A program made the translations under genes and the position numbers. DNA of 64,000 nucleotides, taken from contig NZ_JHQR01000348.1 in NCBI RefSeq assembly GCF_014843825.1, positions 1-64,000 of the forward strand. Direction: 5' to 3'. The notes under the pieces are model-generated. The model did not search any database. It had not been told where the DNA came from and saw nothing but the letters and a program-made list of their open reading frames with translations. Of this stretch, positions 35,553 to 43,791 are shown piece after piece. This stretch comes from Mesorhizobium silamurunense. Lineage in GTDB: Bacteria > Pseudomonadota > Alphaproteobacteria > Rhizobiales > Rhizobiaceae. Positions within the stretch are counted from its first letter, which is position 1. Each line of letters starts with the position of its first letter.

Positions 35553-36078
35553 CTGGCGCGCGAGCGAAAATTAGAGCGGAAAGATAGGATTGAGGCGTGA
35601 TCATGATGAATTTTTGCAGCCGATCGGCGACCGACGAACCCTGAACCTCGACCCTCTTCCATAGGCGAATATCTTCGGCCAACCCCTCGGCGAGCACTTC
35701 TGGCATTTCCGTCTTGGCTGCAGCCAGTTCGACAAAACAACGCCGCGCTTGAGCAAGAACCACATAGAAGGCTGCGATCTCACAGCTCAATTCTGGGTCG
35801 AACAAACCCATCCGGCGCCTGAATTGACGGAAAATTGGTAACTCGGACGCCTGACAACAGAGGTAAGTGGGGATGGCCATTTTGTTACCGGCCGCCAAGT
35901 GCCCCTGATACCCAAATAGTGACCCGACATGATCGCTAGCAATGACAGTTTCCAGCACCGCATTGATCTCAGCACGGAAGAGCCCAGCCGTGCTCCTGGC
36001 ATCGTTCCAGCGCACCAAGCCGACGAATAAGATAAACACCAGGGTAAAAACGGAGAAAAGCATAAGAGCGGTAAGCAA
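35545..36078 (-). CDS. Membrane-anchored protein of unknown function, coupled to the recombinase
   Basis: A single N-terminal membrane helix (MLFSVFTLVFILFVGLVRW) is followed by about 145 soluble residues with Cys pairs (YLCCQASELP) and alpha-helical character. No family is recognised. The best start is the TTG at 36078, eight bases after GGAGG; the ATG at 36063 or TTG at 36093 are alternatives. It overlaps the recombinase gene by eight bases. The upstream 36094-36130 region is very AT-rich and may be its promoter. Confidence 0.6.
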   Translation of the reverse strand: MLTALMLFSVFTLVFILFVGLVRWNDARSTAGLFRAEINAVLETVIASDHVGSLFGYQGHLAAGNKMAIPTYLCCQASELPIFRQFRRRMGLFDPELSCEIAAFYVVLAQARRCFVELAAAKTEMPEVLAEGLAEDIRLWKRVEVQGSSVADRLQKFIMITPQSYLSALIFARAPDA

Positions 36079-36221
36079 AGCCAAAGCCTCCAATACAATA
36101 TAACGTACTTTATATTATACGGAGTTCGGCAAAATCTATAGGATTATCTTCCTTGTCTGGAGAGAATCGGCCTCCGAAGCTTATCGCGCTTGAGCCGAGG
36201 ACGGCGCTGGCGGACTTCACG

Positions 36222-38276
36222 CTAGAGTATCCCTTCCTGCTGAGCCTTGCCGAGGATTTCAATAAGAACGGCGCTCTGTTTCTCCGTTGGAATCCTCGCG
36301 GGCATCTGTTCCGCAATCTTAAGTACGCCCATCTCCTTTGGCGACAAAAGCCGCCGACTCGAGCCTTCCTTTAGAATGAGCGCCCAATGCGACCGTGGTA
36401 CCTCAAAAACCTGCTTTTGTGCCTCGATCCCGTTGTCAATCTTCTGCGTTTGGCGTGCGGTCTTTGCTTCATGCCGGTTGTCCTCCGTGGAGGCGAGACC
36501 GGCCCAGAACTCGTCGGGCAGAAGCCCGGCGATATCGTCGGCCTGATTGAGAAGCTGCGCCCAGCAGCCCTCCCGCTTGCACCACTCTGAAATGTTGGAG
36601 ATGCCCTGCGGCGGTCGGATGATATCCTCGTTGACCGTCGTCGCGATGATTGCCATGGCCTGTGAAAGCACGCCATCAACCCCCTGCGCGGCCCAGATGC
36701 GTTGATAGTCGACGGCCATCTTCCGGCGCTTGGTGATCTCGCCGAGCATGGAGAGCGTGTAAGCTACGGTGTTGGCACGGTAGCCACCATTGTACCAAGG
36801 CTGCGCCGAAACCAGCTTTTCGGTTGCACGGAACAGGATGCCGCGAGCAATCGCGCGCTTGAAATACAGCTCGTTAAAGCCGTCCGACGACTTCTCCCAT
36901 TCCTTGCCGATCCTGAGAGCATAGCGGGCGAAATTTTTCTGGCTGCCGAGGTTCACCCATCTCGGGTGATCGTCGAATACGTTCTCGAACTTGGCGAGGT
37001 CAGTCTTCGTGAACATCTGCGTCTTCGGATATTCCGCCCTGAAGCGCTTCTGTTCACCCGCCGTTAGCTTCGCCTGTGCGTCTACATACTGGCCGCGCGC
37101 GCGCTCATAGAACCATTTAGTCTCGCGCTGTGCGCCTTGCTGGGCTGGAGCCCATATGCGGCGCGAGAATTCCGCCATGCGGACATGGAAGGGGTGGTTG
37201 GAGAAGAAGTCGGCTGCGTTCACCCGATTCTGCGTGTTGGCATATTCCGAAATGCGGGGAACGACCATCTCGCTCTGTTCGCTATCGATCACCGACAGCT
37301 TCATCTGAACGAAGATGCCGGACAGATCGGCCTTATCGCGTCGCTGGGTGTGGAACAGTGATGCGGTGGTCTGGCCGCCGTTCACGATCTGAAGATCAGT
37401 CATGCGGGCGATCTGGAGCCCTGAGTTGGTCACTCGCGTCTCTACCTCTTGGGCGGTCGCGGTAATGCCGTTGTTGTAGGCGAAGAACATCTGCGGCTCG
37501 TTGAGGATCGTCGCCCGGATGCCTTTGTTCACCTGTGCTCGGGCCTGAAGGAAGGTCCGTACGTTCTGCTCCAGCAGGCGCGCGCTGTATCTGTCGTAGA
37601 GTGCGGCGAGGATCGGCGCCGGCATGACGATCAGATAGGACCGATAGGAGTCCGACCCGAGATTGGCGGGCAGACATGCGATGCCGTCCCCGAACAGCTC
37701 CACAAAATCGATGTCGAGCGGCTCTTTGTGCCCGCGCGAACTGCGCTGGCGTTGGAACCTCGCCATGTCCCAGATATGATAGCTGGCGCGTATACCGCCG
37801 ACCTCGCCATCCGGAAATGCCTGAAAACGGTCGCTGAGCACCCGTTCGGAAGTCAGGTAGAAATTGACTAGGCGCAGCATCGCCCGGCGGTCGGCAATCT
37901 GACGGACGAGACCATACTCAGGCGTAGTCAGGTCGGGCTCGAGCGTACCCTGGAGGCTCGCCTCGAAGAAGTTGACGGCCCGCTTGAAGGCGGCGTCCAC
38001 GTCGGTCCGGGTGAGCGTCTCCAGCTCGCGGCGGCAATCGAAATCGGCCACGAACACATCGAGTGCGCCCTCGTCGTTGAACCAGTAGCCGTCGACACGC
38101 ATACCGCGCGGGGCACGGTAGTGGCAGTGCTCGAAGCCTTCGACGAAACCGGTCTCGATCAGCTCGGTGGAGACGGCCTCCATGAAGGCCTCAAGCTGAT
38201 AAGTGCTGTTAGCTTCTGCTCCAGCCAACATCTCCTGGCGGAAATCGTGAAAAAACTCCTCGACCGTCTGCTCCAT
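36222..38276 (-). CDS. AIPR-family protein (abortive phage infection protein)
   Basis: The 684-residue protein contains the AIPR core: LLEQNVRTFLQARAQVNKGI, MFFAYNNGITATAQEVE, and MTDLQIVNGGQTTASLFHTQ, then ISEYANTQNRVNAADFFSNH. PF10592 members are found in phage-resistance operons, and the core appears enzymatic or nucleic-acid linked, but no activity is established that I can cite. I start at the ATG at 38276, which overlaps the stop of the PD-(D/E)XK gene as ATGA; the frame upstream is inside that gene. It is the last gene of the MORC-Z1 operon. Confidence 0.92.
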   Translation of the reverse strand: MEQTVEEFFHDFRQEMLAGAEANSTYQLEAFMEAVSTELIETGFVEGFEHCHYRAPRGMRVDGYWFNDEGALDVFVADFDCRRELETLTRTDVDAAFKRAVNFFEASLQGTLEPDLTTPEYGLVRQIADRRAMLRLVNFYLTSERVLSDRFQAFPDGEVGGIRASYHIWDMARFQRQRSSRGHKEPLDIDFVELFGDGIACLPANLGSDSYRSYLIVMPAPILAALYDRYSARLLEQNVRTFLQARAQVNKGIRATILNEPQMFFAYNNGITATAQEVETRVTNSGLQIARMTDLQIVNGGQTTASLFHTQRRDKADLSGIFVQMKLSVIDSEQSEMVVPRISEYANTQNRVNAADFFSNHPFHVRMAEFSRRIWAPAQQGAQRETKWFYERARGQYVDAQAKLTAGEQKRFRAEYPKTQMFTKTDLAKFENVFDDHPRWVNLGSQKNFARYALRIGKEWEKSSDGFNELYFKRAIARGILFRATEKLVSAQPWYNGGYRANTVAYTLSMLGEITKRRKMAVDYQRIWAAQGVDGVLSQAMAIIATTVNEDIIRPPQGISNISEWCKREGCWAQLLNQADDIAGLLPDEFWAGLASTEDNRHEAKTARQTQKIDNGIEAQKQVFEVPRSHWALILKEGSSRRLLSPKEMGVLKIAEQMPARIPTEKQSAVLIEILGKAQQEGIL

Positions 38277-39241
38277 CAATTTCTCCCGAAAACGGCCTCG
38301 CCATCGCATTCATATGGCGCGATGGTTTCCAGCCTGATGTCGTAGGCGACCCTATCGATACCGGTTGGCAGTTGCGACCGCATCAGGCGCGGGAATTCGT
38401 CACTGACACGATAGCTGCGTGCGTCACTGACGACGAGGCGCGGTCCGTCATAGTCGGGGAGCGGCGCGTAGCCGTAGGCTACCAGCTTCCGATCGAACGC
38501 CTCGACAGCCTCTGCCTCTCCGAGCCGTCCTTGGATTGTGGCGATAATCTCATTGAGCGAGCGGGCGCCGACCGCATCGGGCAGGCTGCTCAGCCGATAG
38601 ATGCGTAGGAAAAGCGCATCGTTGAGGGACTCAAGCTGGTCCTCCGAGGAGATTCGGACCGTGCTGCGTTCGCTCCCAGAGAGTGATTTGATCTCCACCG
38701 CCGTGTTGCCGAAGATGAAATCCTGATGAGACTTCTCCGGGCCGAGCCAGGCTTCGATGGCAGTGGTGGTTGATGCCTCGCGGTCGATCAGCTCAAGCAG
38801 GAAGGTGAGTTCGGCGAAGAGGCCGCGGACCTCCTCAGCCGACAGGAGCTGGCTGCGGCCGGACAGGAAGGTCTTCCACCGCCGGATATGCGCGAGCGCG
38901 ACCGCGAGCGAGCTCGCGGAGTCGGTAGCTCGCTCCAGCGCGAACGCGAGCGTGCGGCACAATCCCTCGAAAAGGTCACGGTCGACCTGTTTCTCAAGGG
39001 TGAGAACCAAGCGCTGCAGTACCGGGCCGCCGCTGCGAAGATCAACGTCGATGCCGTGCACCGTGACCACATTCTTGCGGTACTGGACCGTGTGGTTGCC
39101 CTGAAGCTCCACGATGAACAAACATGCGCCGGCCGTGTCACGTCCCCAGAAGCAGGGCACAGCGGTTTCGCCCGAAACCTGACGGACATTGAAGTCCGCG
39201 CCCGGGACGGAAATGTCATCCCACGGCGAGGACTCAGCCAT
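38276..39241 (-). CDS. PD-(D/E)XK motif protein (DUF4420-like)
   Basis: In 321 residues, the nuclease-like motif is AWLGPEKSHQDFIFGNTAVE followed directly by IKS: Asp in HQDF and Glu-x-Lys in VEIK, the PD-(D/E)XK signature. The N-terminal half is beta-rich (NHTVQYRKNVVTVHGIDVDL). PF14390-type proteins occur in Z1-containing defence loci and are the probable DNA-cutting subunit. The ATG at 39241 overlaps the Z1 stop by eight bases; the frame beyond lies in the Z1 gene. Downstream it overlaps the AIPR gene. Confidence 0.88.
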   Translation of the reverse strand: MAESSPWDDISVPGADFNVRQVSGETAVPCFWGRDTAGACLFIVELQGNHTVQYRKNVVTVHGIDVDLRSGGPVLQRLVLTLEKQVDRDLFEGLCRTLAFALERATDSASSLAVALAHIRRWKTFLSGRSQLLSAEEVRGLFAELTFLLELIDREASTTTAIEAWLGPEKSHQDFIFGNTAVEIKSLSGSERSTVRISSEDQLESLNDALFLRIYRLSSLPDAVGARSLNEIIATIQGRLGEAEAVEAFDRKLVAYGYAPLPDYDGPRLVVSDARSYRVSDEFPRLMRSQLPTGIDRVAYDIRLETIAPYECDGEAVFGRN

Positions 39242-41894
39242 CGTAGTCCTCTTCCTCGTCCGGGTCGTCAGCATAGCCCTGCATCTGCTGGAGCCAGATC
39301 TTGTTCACGACGACATTGATGGTCGTCGAATAGTCCCCGTAGGGAAAACTGACCCCGAAGGCGGTGATCGGCCCCGCCACGGCCTCACCCCTAGGCTCAA
39401 GGCTGTGGATCATGAGAAGCGGCTTGTTCCGGACCATCCGATAGTGCGTGTCGGACACCGCGCCAGTTCCATCCTCGCTGCCGGCCAGCCTCTCGGCCTC
39501 CAGACGCTGAGAGTCGCTGAGGCCGAGCTTCTCATCGCCGCGGGAGGCTACGCGATCCTTGTTCAAGCGCCACGAGGTTCCGTTCGGCTGACCTTTGCCG
39601 ACAACGCGCACCTGATTGTTCAGGGTGAAGGGTTTCTCGCCGCCCGAAGCGCCCGAGGGTGAGATAAGCAGGACGTCGGTCAGCGGCCGCCGCTCGGCAA
39701 TCCGCTCCAGATAGGCCACCACGTCTGATTTCTGACCGGCAAAGGTCGAGTGAGATTCGAACCTGGTGAGGAAGTCCTCGACCACCGCCACCGGCACGTC
39801 TCCGAAGAAGAAGCCCTTTCCGGTAGGCTCCGCCGAGCGTCCTCCAAAACCGTTCTGCCAGTGTTCGGCGATCAGTTTGAAGTTCCGGGTATTCACGTCA
39901 GGATCTGTCGAGACGATGTAGCTCTCCCGCAGCCGGCCGCTGAAGCTCTGCTCGACCGTGATCTCCTCGCCGGAGCGCATCTTGTTCGCAGCGGTGATCA
40001 GTAGGCTGTCCGGATGGGAGCAGACATAGAGGCCGAAATCCTTCGGGCTCAGGCCGTCCCGTCTCATCCGCTTGACCTGCTGGGTAAGCTCCTCGGCGGC
40101 CTCGGCGATATGGGAGTACCAATTGATGGAATCGCGTGAGAGGTGGACTCGGCAGAGGTCTTCAAAGCCGGGCCGGTAGCCGAACCAGCGGCCCATCTGC
40201 ATGAGCGTGTCGTACATCTTCGTGTTGCGGTACATGTAGCTGACGGTCAGACCCTCGATGGTCAGGCCGCGCGACAGGCTGAGGCCGCCGACCGCGATCG
40301 CGGTGAGCCCGACGCCCTCCTTCTCATATTTCGTATAATCGAGAACCTCGTCGCTCTTGCTGTTGATGACGTAGAGATGGAGGTGATCGAACACACCGTT
40401 CAAGGCAGCCTTGACCTCGGACCAGGTAAAGCCGACCCCGGCATATTCCGCCTCGAAAGCCTGCTTCAGGCTCTGCATATACACGTTGGCGGACGAGACG
40501 GATTCCGGCATGAGGTAATTGGCCCGGACCGCCTCGCTAATCTTTTTCTCGCGGAGGCTGATGAAGTCGCGCACGGCCTTCTGCACTGGAACGAAGCGCG
40601 ACACATTGATCATCATGGAGCAATGCTTGCCGGTCTGACCGCGAAGATTACGGATGGCACGGGCGACAATAAATTCGTCGAGCGCCCGGTAGAGACTCGG
40701 CGGCAGTTCGGGCACCGGGTCGTCGCGCTTGTGCGCGTATGGGATGAAGTCCTCGCAGTCATCGATCGGCTTCACGATCGACTGGCTGGTGTCGTCATTG
40801 AGGAACACCTTCTCAGCGCCGAAATAGGTGGTGGGCGCATCCAGACAATAGATGAAGTCGCGGGGGAACAATTCTTCGCGCACGTCATCGTCATAGGCGT
40901 CGGGATTGATGAAGATATTGGCGAATGGTGTTGCCGTATAGCCAACATAGCAGGATTTCGCGAACAGCCCGAGAATGCGCCGGATCATGGCATTCGTGCG
41001 GGTCGGGTCGAGATCCTCCTTGTTGGTATTGATCGAGGCGTTGTCGGCCTCGTCGTCGATCAATAGCATCGGCACGTCGGAAATTCGGCCATCCCCCTGC
41101 GCGTTAAGCGCCTTCAGCCATTTATGAAGCGCTGCGAGCGTCGTGACGTTTTTCTTGATGACGAGGATAATCGGCTTGCTGAAATCGTTGATCTTCCATC
41201 CGCTTTTGGCCGCCGTATTCTTATTGAAGTCCTCGTTGATGTTGGTGAGCGTCGCAGGGTGCGGATAACCAGAGTCGAGACCAACGCCGATCGATCTGCG
41301 GTCCTCGGGATCGCTCGACCGGCCGATGAAGGCCTCATCGATACGCTGCTGCGTCTGTTTGCGCAGGTTGTTATGAATGCCGGCGATGACGATGATGAAT
41401 TTGTAGCCGGTGTCTGCGGCCCGCGCGATCAGGCCGGTGTAATTAGCGGTCTTGCCAGACTGGACATGGCCGATGACGAGACCTCGGCGATTCCAGGTTG
41501 TACCCTCACTCAGAGGGTCTTGGAGATGTCCTAGGATACGACCGGTTACGTCGCTCAGCGACTGCACCATCCGAGGCGGCCAGCCGTCCTTCAGAAGAAA
41601 TTTCTCGTAGGCGCTGGCGTAGGTCCAAGTGATATCTTCGCGCTTGCGAACCCACTGGTCGTCATGCTTCGCGGTAACATCGACCAGCGAGACGCCGGCT
41701 CCCATGCGAGTGTCGACTGAGATCATCGCTTCGGTGACGATATTGCGGAGATCGCCAGTGTAGCCGAAGATGGCGGCGATCTGTTTCGCCTTTTCCTCCA
41801 CCTGCTCGCGCGTCGGCGCTTCGCTCAGGTTGGCGAGGCCCGAGATGAGCGCGTTGGCGATATTCCGCTCTTCCGTGATGATTGTGGCGCTCAT
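39234..41894 (-). CDS. Z1-domain helicase-like ATPase
   Basis: The 886-residue protein has Walker A GLVIGHVQSGKTANYTGLIA (about residue 139), a DEAD-like Walker B LLIDDEADNAS, motif GYTATPFANI, and the Z1 domain with VGGLSLSRGLTIEGLTVSYM and MQMGRWFGYRPGFEDLCRV, which carries helicase motifs V and VI. Z1 proteins were described as superfamily II helicase-like components of restriction-type systems with MutL/MORC ATPases (Iyer, Abhiman and Aravind, 2008). The gene overlaps the GHKL gene (ATGA) and the nuclease gene, indicating one stoichiometric complex or pathway. Confidence 0.93.
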   Translation of the reverse strand: MSATIITEERNIANALISGLANLSEAPTREQVEEKAKQIAAIFGYTGDLRNIVTEAMISVDTRMGAGVSLVDVTAKHDDQWVRKREDITWTYASAYEKFLLKDGWPPRMVQSLSDVTGRILGHLQDPLSEGTTWNRRGLVIGHVQSGKTANYTGLIARAADTGYKFIIVIAGIHNNLRKQTQQRIDEAFIGRSSDPEDRRSIGVGLDSGYPHPATLTNINEDFNKNTAAKSGWKINDFSKPIILVIKKNVTTLAALHKWLKALNAQGDGRISDVPMLLIDDEADNASINTNKEDLDPTRTNAMIRRILGLFAKSCYVGYTATPFANIFINPDAYDDDVREELFPRDFIYCLDAPTTYFGAEKVFLNDDTSQSIVKPIDDCEDFIPYAHKRDDPVPELPPSLYRALDEFIVARAIRNLRGQTGKHCSMMINVSRFVPVQKAVRDFISLREKKISEAVRANYLMPESVSSANVYMQSLKQAFEAEYAGVGFTWSEVKAALNGVFDHLHLYVINSKSDEVLDYTKYEKEGVGLTAIAVGGLSLSRGLTIEGLTVSYMYRNTKMYDTLMQMGRWFGYRPGFEDLCRVHLSRDSINWYSHIAEAAEELTQQVKRMRRDGLSPKDFGLYVCSHPDSLLITAANKMRSGEEITVEQSFSGRLRESYIVSTDPDVNTRNFKLIAEHWQNGFGGRSAEPTGKGFFFGDVPVAVVEDFLTRFESHSTFAGQKSDVVAYLERIAERRPLTDVLLISPSGASGGEKPFTLNNQVRVVGKGQPNGTSWRLNKDRVASRGDEKLGLSDSQRLEAERLAGSEDGTGAVSDTHYRMVRNKPLLMIHSLEPRGEAVAGPITAFGVSFPYGDYSTTINVVVNKIWLQQMQGYADDPDEEEDYDG

Positions 41895-43369
41895 GCGAAG
41901 GTCTCGCTGATAAATTTCTCGGCCGTCTCGATCTGGCCATCGAAGAGGCGAGTCGAGCGCACGATATGCAGAAAAGCATTAGGATCGCCCGGTCCGTCGC
42001 CGTAGAGAACCTGCTTGAGACTCCTCAGGCGATCCAGTGTCTGGTTCTCGTCAACGGTTGTCTGGCTTACCTCACGCGGATGCGTTGAGTAATCCGAGTA
42101 GATCATCTCGACTGGCAGGGCGGCGGCGATCGAATCGAGAAGCACGCTGAGCGATACCGCATCTTCAGGCGAAAGCTTCGCGATCAGCGATATGATGAGT
42201 GGATGCTGTTCATTGATCGCGAAACGGATGCCGCCGTGATCGGCGTAGCGTTCCCAGAGCGGAGCCTGGTTCTCTTGAAACAGCCTCTGGCCCCGACCAC
42301 GATGCACGGTCACACTGCGGGCCGTGATCTTGGCGATGATCTGGCGCAGGCGCTCCCGCACGACTTGCGGTGGGCGAGCGCGCGATTTCTTGATGTCGAT
42401 GGTCCAAGCTTCGTCCAGGCTGTTGGGGAAATCGATCTGGACCCGGGCGAGCTTCGTGGCCTCGCCTTTGGGAACGAGCCGGAACCAGTCACCCCACGCC
42501 ATTAGACGCCCGTTTCGATAGATGTAGGCGCCTTGATTGGAGATGAAGTCGCTGCGGTCCTGATAATAGTCGTACTCCGATGCGGACAGTCTGCTGTGGT
42601 GCGGCAGTATGTAAGGCTGCATCGAAACAGCCACGTCATCGACCCAGACAGTTTCCTCGGGGAGGACCTGTGTTGCCGCATTCTTCCGGCAGAAAGGATC
42701 GAAGGGTGTGATTGGATGACCGTTGATGCGGATCGTCAGTTTCCGTCGACCCTTCACTTCACCTGCGAGGAAGCGGTGGAATACCAGCGATAGGTGTCGC
42801 TCGACGACGGCCAGCTTCTCGTTGACAATCTCATCCCGCTTCTGCCCAGTCTCATCTTCGAAAAGTCGGTCAAGGTCGCGCCAGATGACCAGCGTGCCAG
42901 TATCACCCAGCGCTTCTAAGAAGGGCTGCGCCGCGATCTCGGCCGGCTCGAGAATGGAGACGAACCAGTCATCGTCCTCCTCGACCTGGGCGAGATTCCA
43001 TTCTGCGCCAGCGCGTTCGCCATTCACAGAGCTCACAACGGTGAGCCGACGGCATTGCGAGAAGGACGCGGTCTTAAGTCCGAGGCCGAAACGTCCGAGA
43101 TCCTTCGGTCCGCGCTTCTTGCGAGGGTCAATCGCGCCGTGGCGCATGGCTGCTATCACCTCGGCTTCCCTCATGCCCCGCCCGTTGTCTGCGATGACGA
43201 GGACGGGCGTGCTGCGGCTCATGTCGCAGAAAAGGTGAATCTCAGTTGCGTCGGCTGAAATGCTGTTGTCGATCAGGTCCGCAACTGCAGTTTCGAGCGA
43301 GTAGCCAAGATCGCGGAGAGATGCCGTCAGGCTGGAGGCGCTCGGCGGCAGATGATGAGGTCGCGCCAT
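41891..43369 (-). CDS. GHKL ATPase of the MutL/MORC type
   Basis: The Bergerat ATP-binding fold is complete: LETAVADLIDNSISADATEI (motif I, N box), LVIADNGRGMREAEVI (D-x-G-x-G), and LGRFGLGLKTASFSQCRR (G loop). About 490 residues include an S5-like transducer region and a C-terminal helical part. Bacterial MORC-like proteins of this kind act in predicted restriction-modification systems, where ATP-driven clamp closure is thought to load or signal on DNA. The ATG at 43369 overlaps the vsr stop and its own stop overlaps the Z1 start. Confidence 0.92.
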   Translation of the reverse strand: MARPHHLPPSASSLTASLRDLGYSLETAVADLIDNSISADATEIHLFCDMSRSTPVLVIADNGRGMREAEVIAAMRHGAIDPRKKRGPKDLGRFGLGLKTASFSQCRRLTVVSSVNGERAGAEWNLAQVEEDDDWFVSILEPAEIAAQPFLEALGDTGTLVIWRDLDRLFEDETGQKRDEIVNEKLAVVERHLSLVFHRFLAGEVKGRRKLTIRINGHPITPFDPFCRKNAATQVLPEETVWVDDVAVSMQPYILPHHSRLSASEYDYYQDRSDFISNQGAYIYRNGRLMAWGDWFRLVPKGEATKLARVQIDFPNSLDEAWTIDIKKSRARPPQVVRERLRQIIAKITARSVTVHRGRGQRLFQENQAPLWERYADHGGIRFAINEQHPLIISLIAKLSPEDAVSLSVLLDSIAAALPVEMIYSDYSTHPREVSQTTVDENQTLDRLRSLKQVLYGDGPGDPNAFLHIVRSTRLFDGQIETAEKFISETFA

Positions 43370-43791
43370 CAGCCGTCCTTCCGCAATTCGCCTGCCAGAC
43401 GGCGGGCGACGCCTTCCGCATCCGCCTTCAGTTCGCATTCCCACACGGTCAGGACGGTCCACCTGGCCGATTCGAGCGCTTCTTGGTTGCGCGCGTCGCG
43501 GCTGACGTTGCTATCGAATTTCTCCTGCCAGAATGCCCATCGCGTCGATGGCGTGGTCGCGTTTCGGCAACCTGGATGCCTATGCCAGAAGCAGCCGTGA
43601 ACGAAAATCACGGTCCGGTATTTTGGCAGGACGACGTCGGGACGGCCGGGAAGCTGCTTCGCATGAAGCCGGAACCGGAACCCTGCGCGGTGCAGCAGCG
43701 AGCGCAACAGTAGTTCAGGGCTGGTGTTCCGGCCTTTGATCCTTGACATGTTCCAGCTTCTGCGCTCGCTGGTCAACGTGTCTGCCATCAT
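43369..43791 (-). CDS. vsr: Very short patch repair (Vsr-type) endonuclease
   Basis: The 140-residue protein has the Vsr core: MSRIKGRNTSPELLLRSLLH, PGRPDVVLPKYRTVIFVHGC followed by FWHRH, and CRNATTPSTR, with the Asp and His of the PD-(D/E)XK-related active site. Vsr nicks T:G mismatches produced by deamination of 5-methylcytosine. It overlaps the cytosine methyltransferase gene, the classic dcm-vsr coupling, but in this operon it may also act as an effector nuclease. Start is one of two tandem ATG codons at 43791/43788. Confidence 0.93.
   Translation of the reverse strand: MMADTLTSERRSWNMSRIKGRNTSPELLLRSLLHRAGFRFRLHAKQLPGRPDVVLPKYRTVIFVHGCFWHRHPGCRNATTPSTRWAFWQEKFDSNVSRDARNQEALESARWTVLTVWECELKADAEGVARRLAGELRKDG

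Noticed and set aside
36110-36316. Small minus-strand frame after the AIPR gene
   Set aside because: It overlaps the end of the AIPR gene in another frame and is Arg/Ser-rich without a ribosome-binding site.
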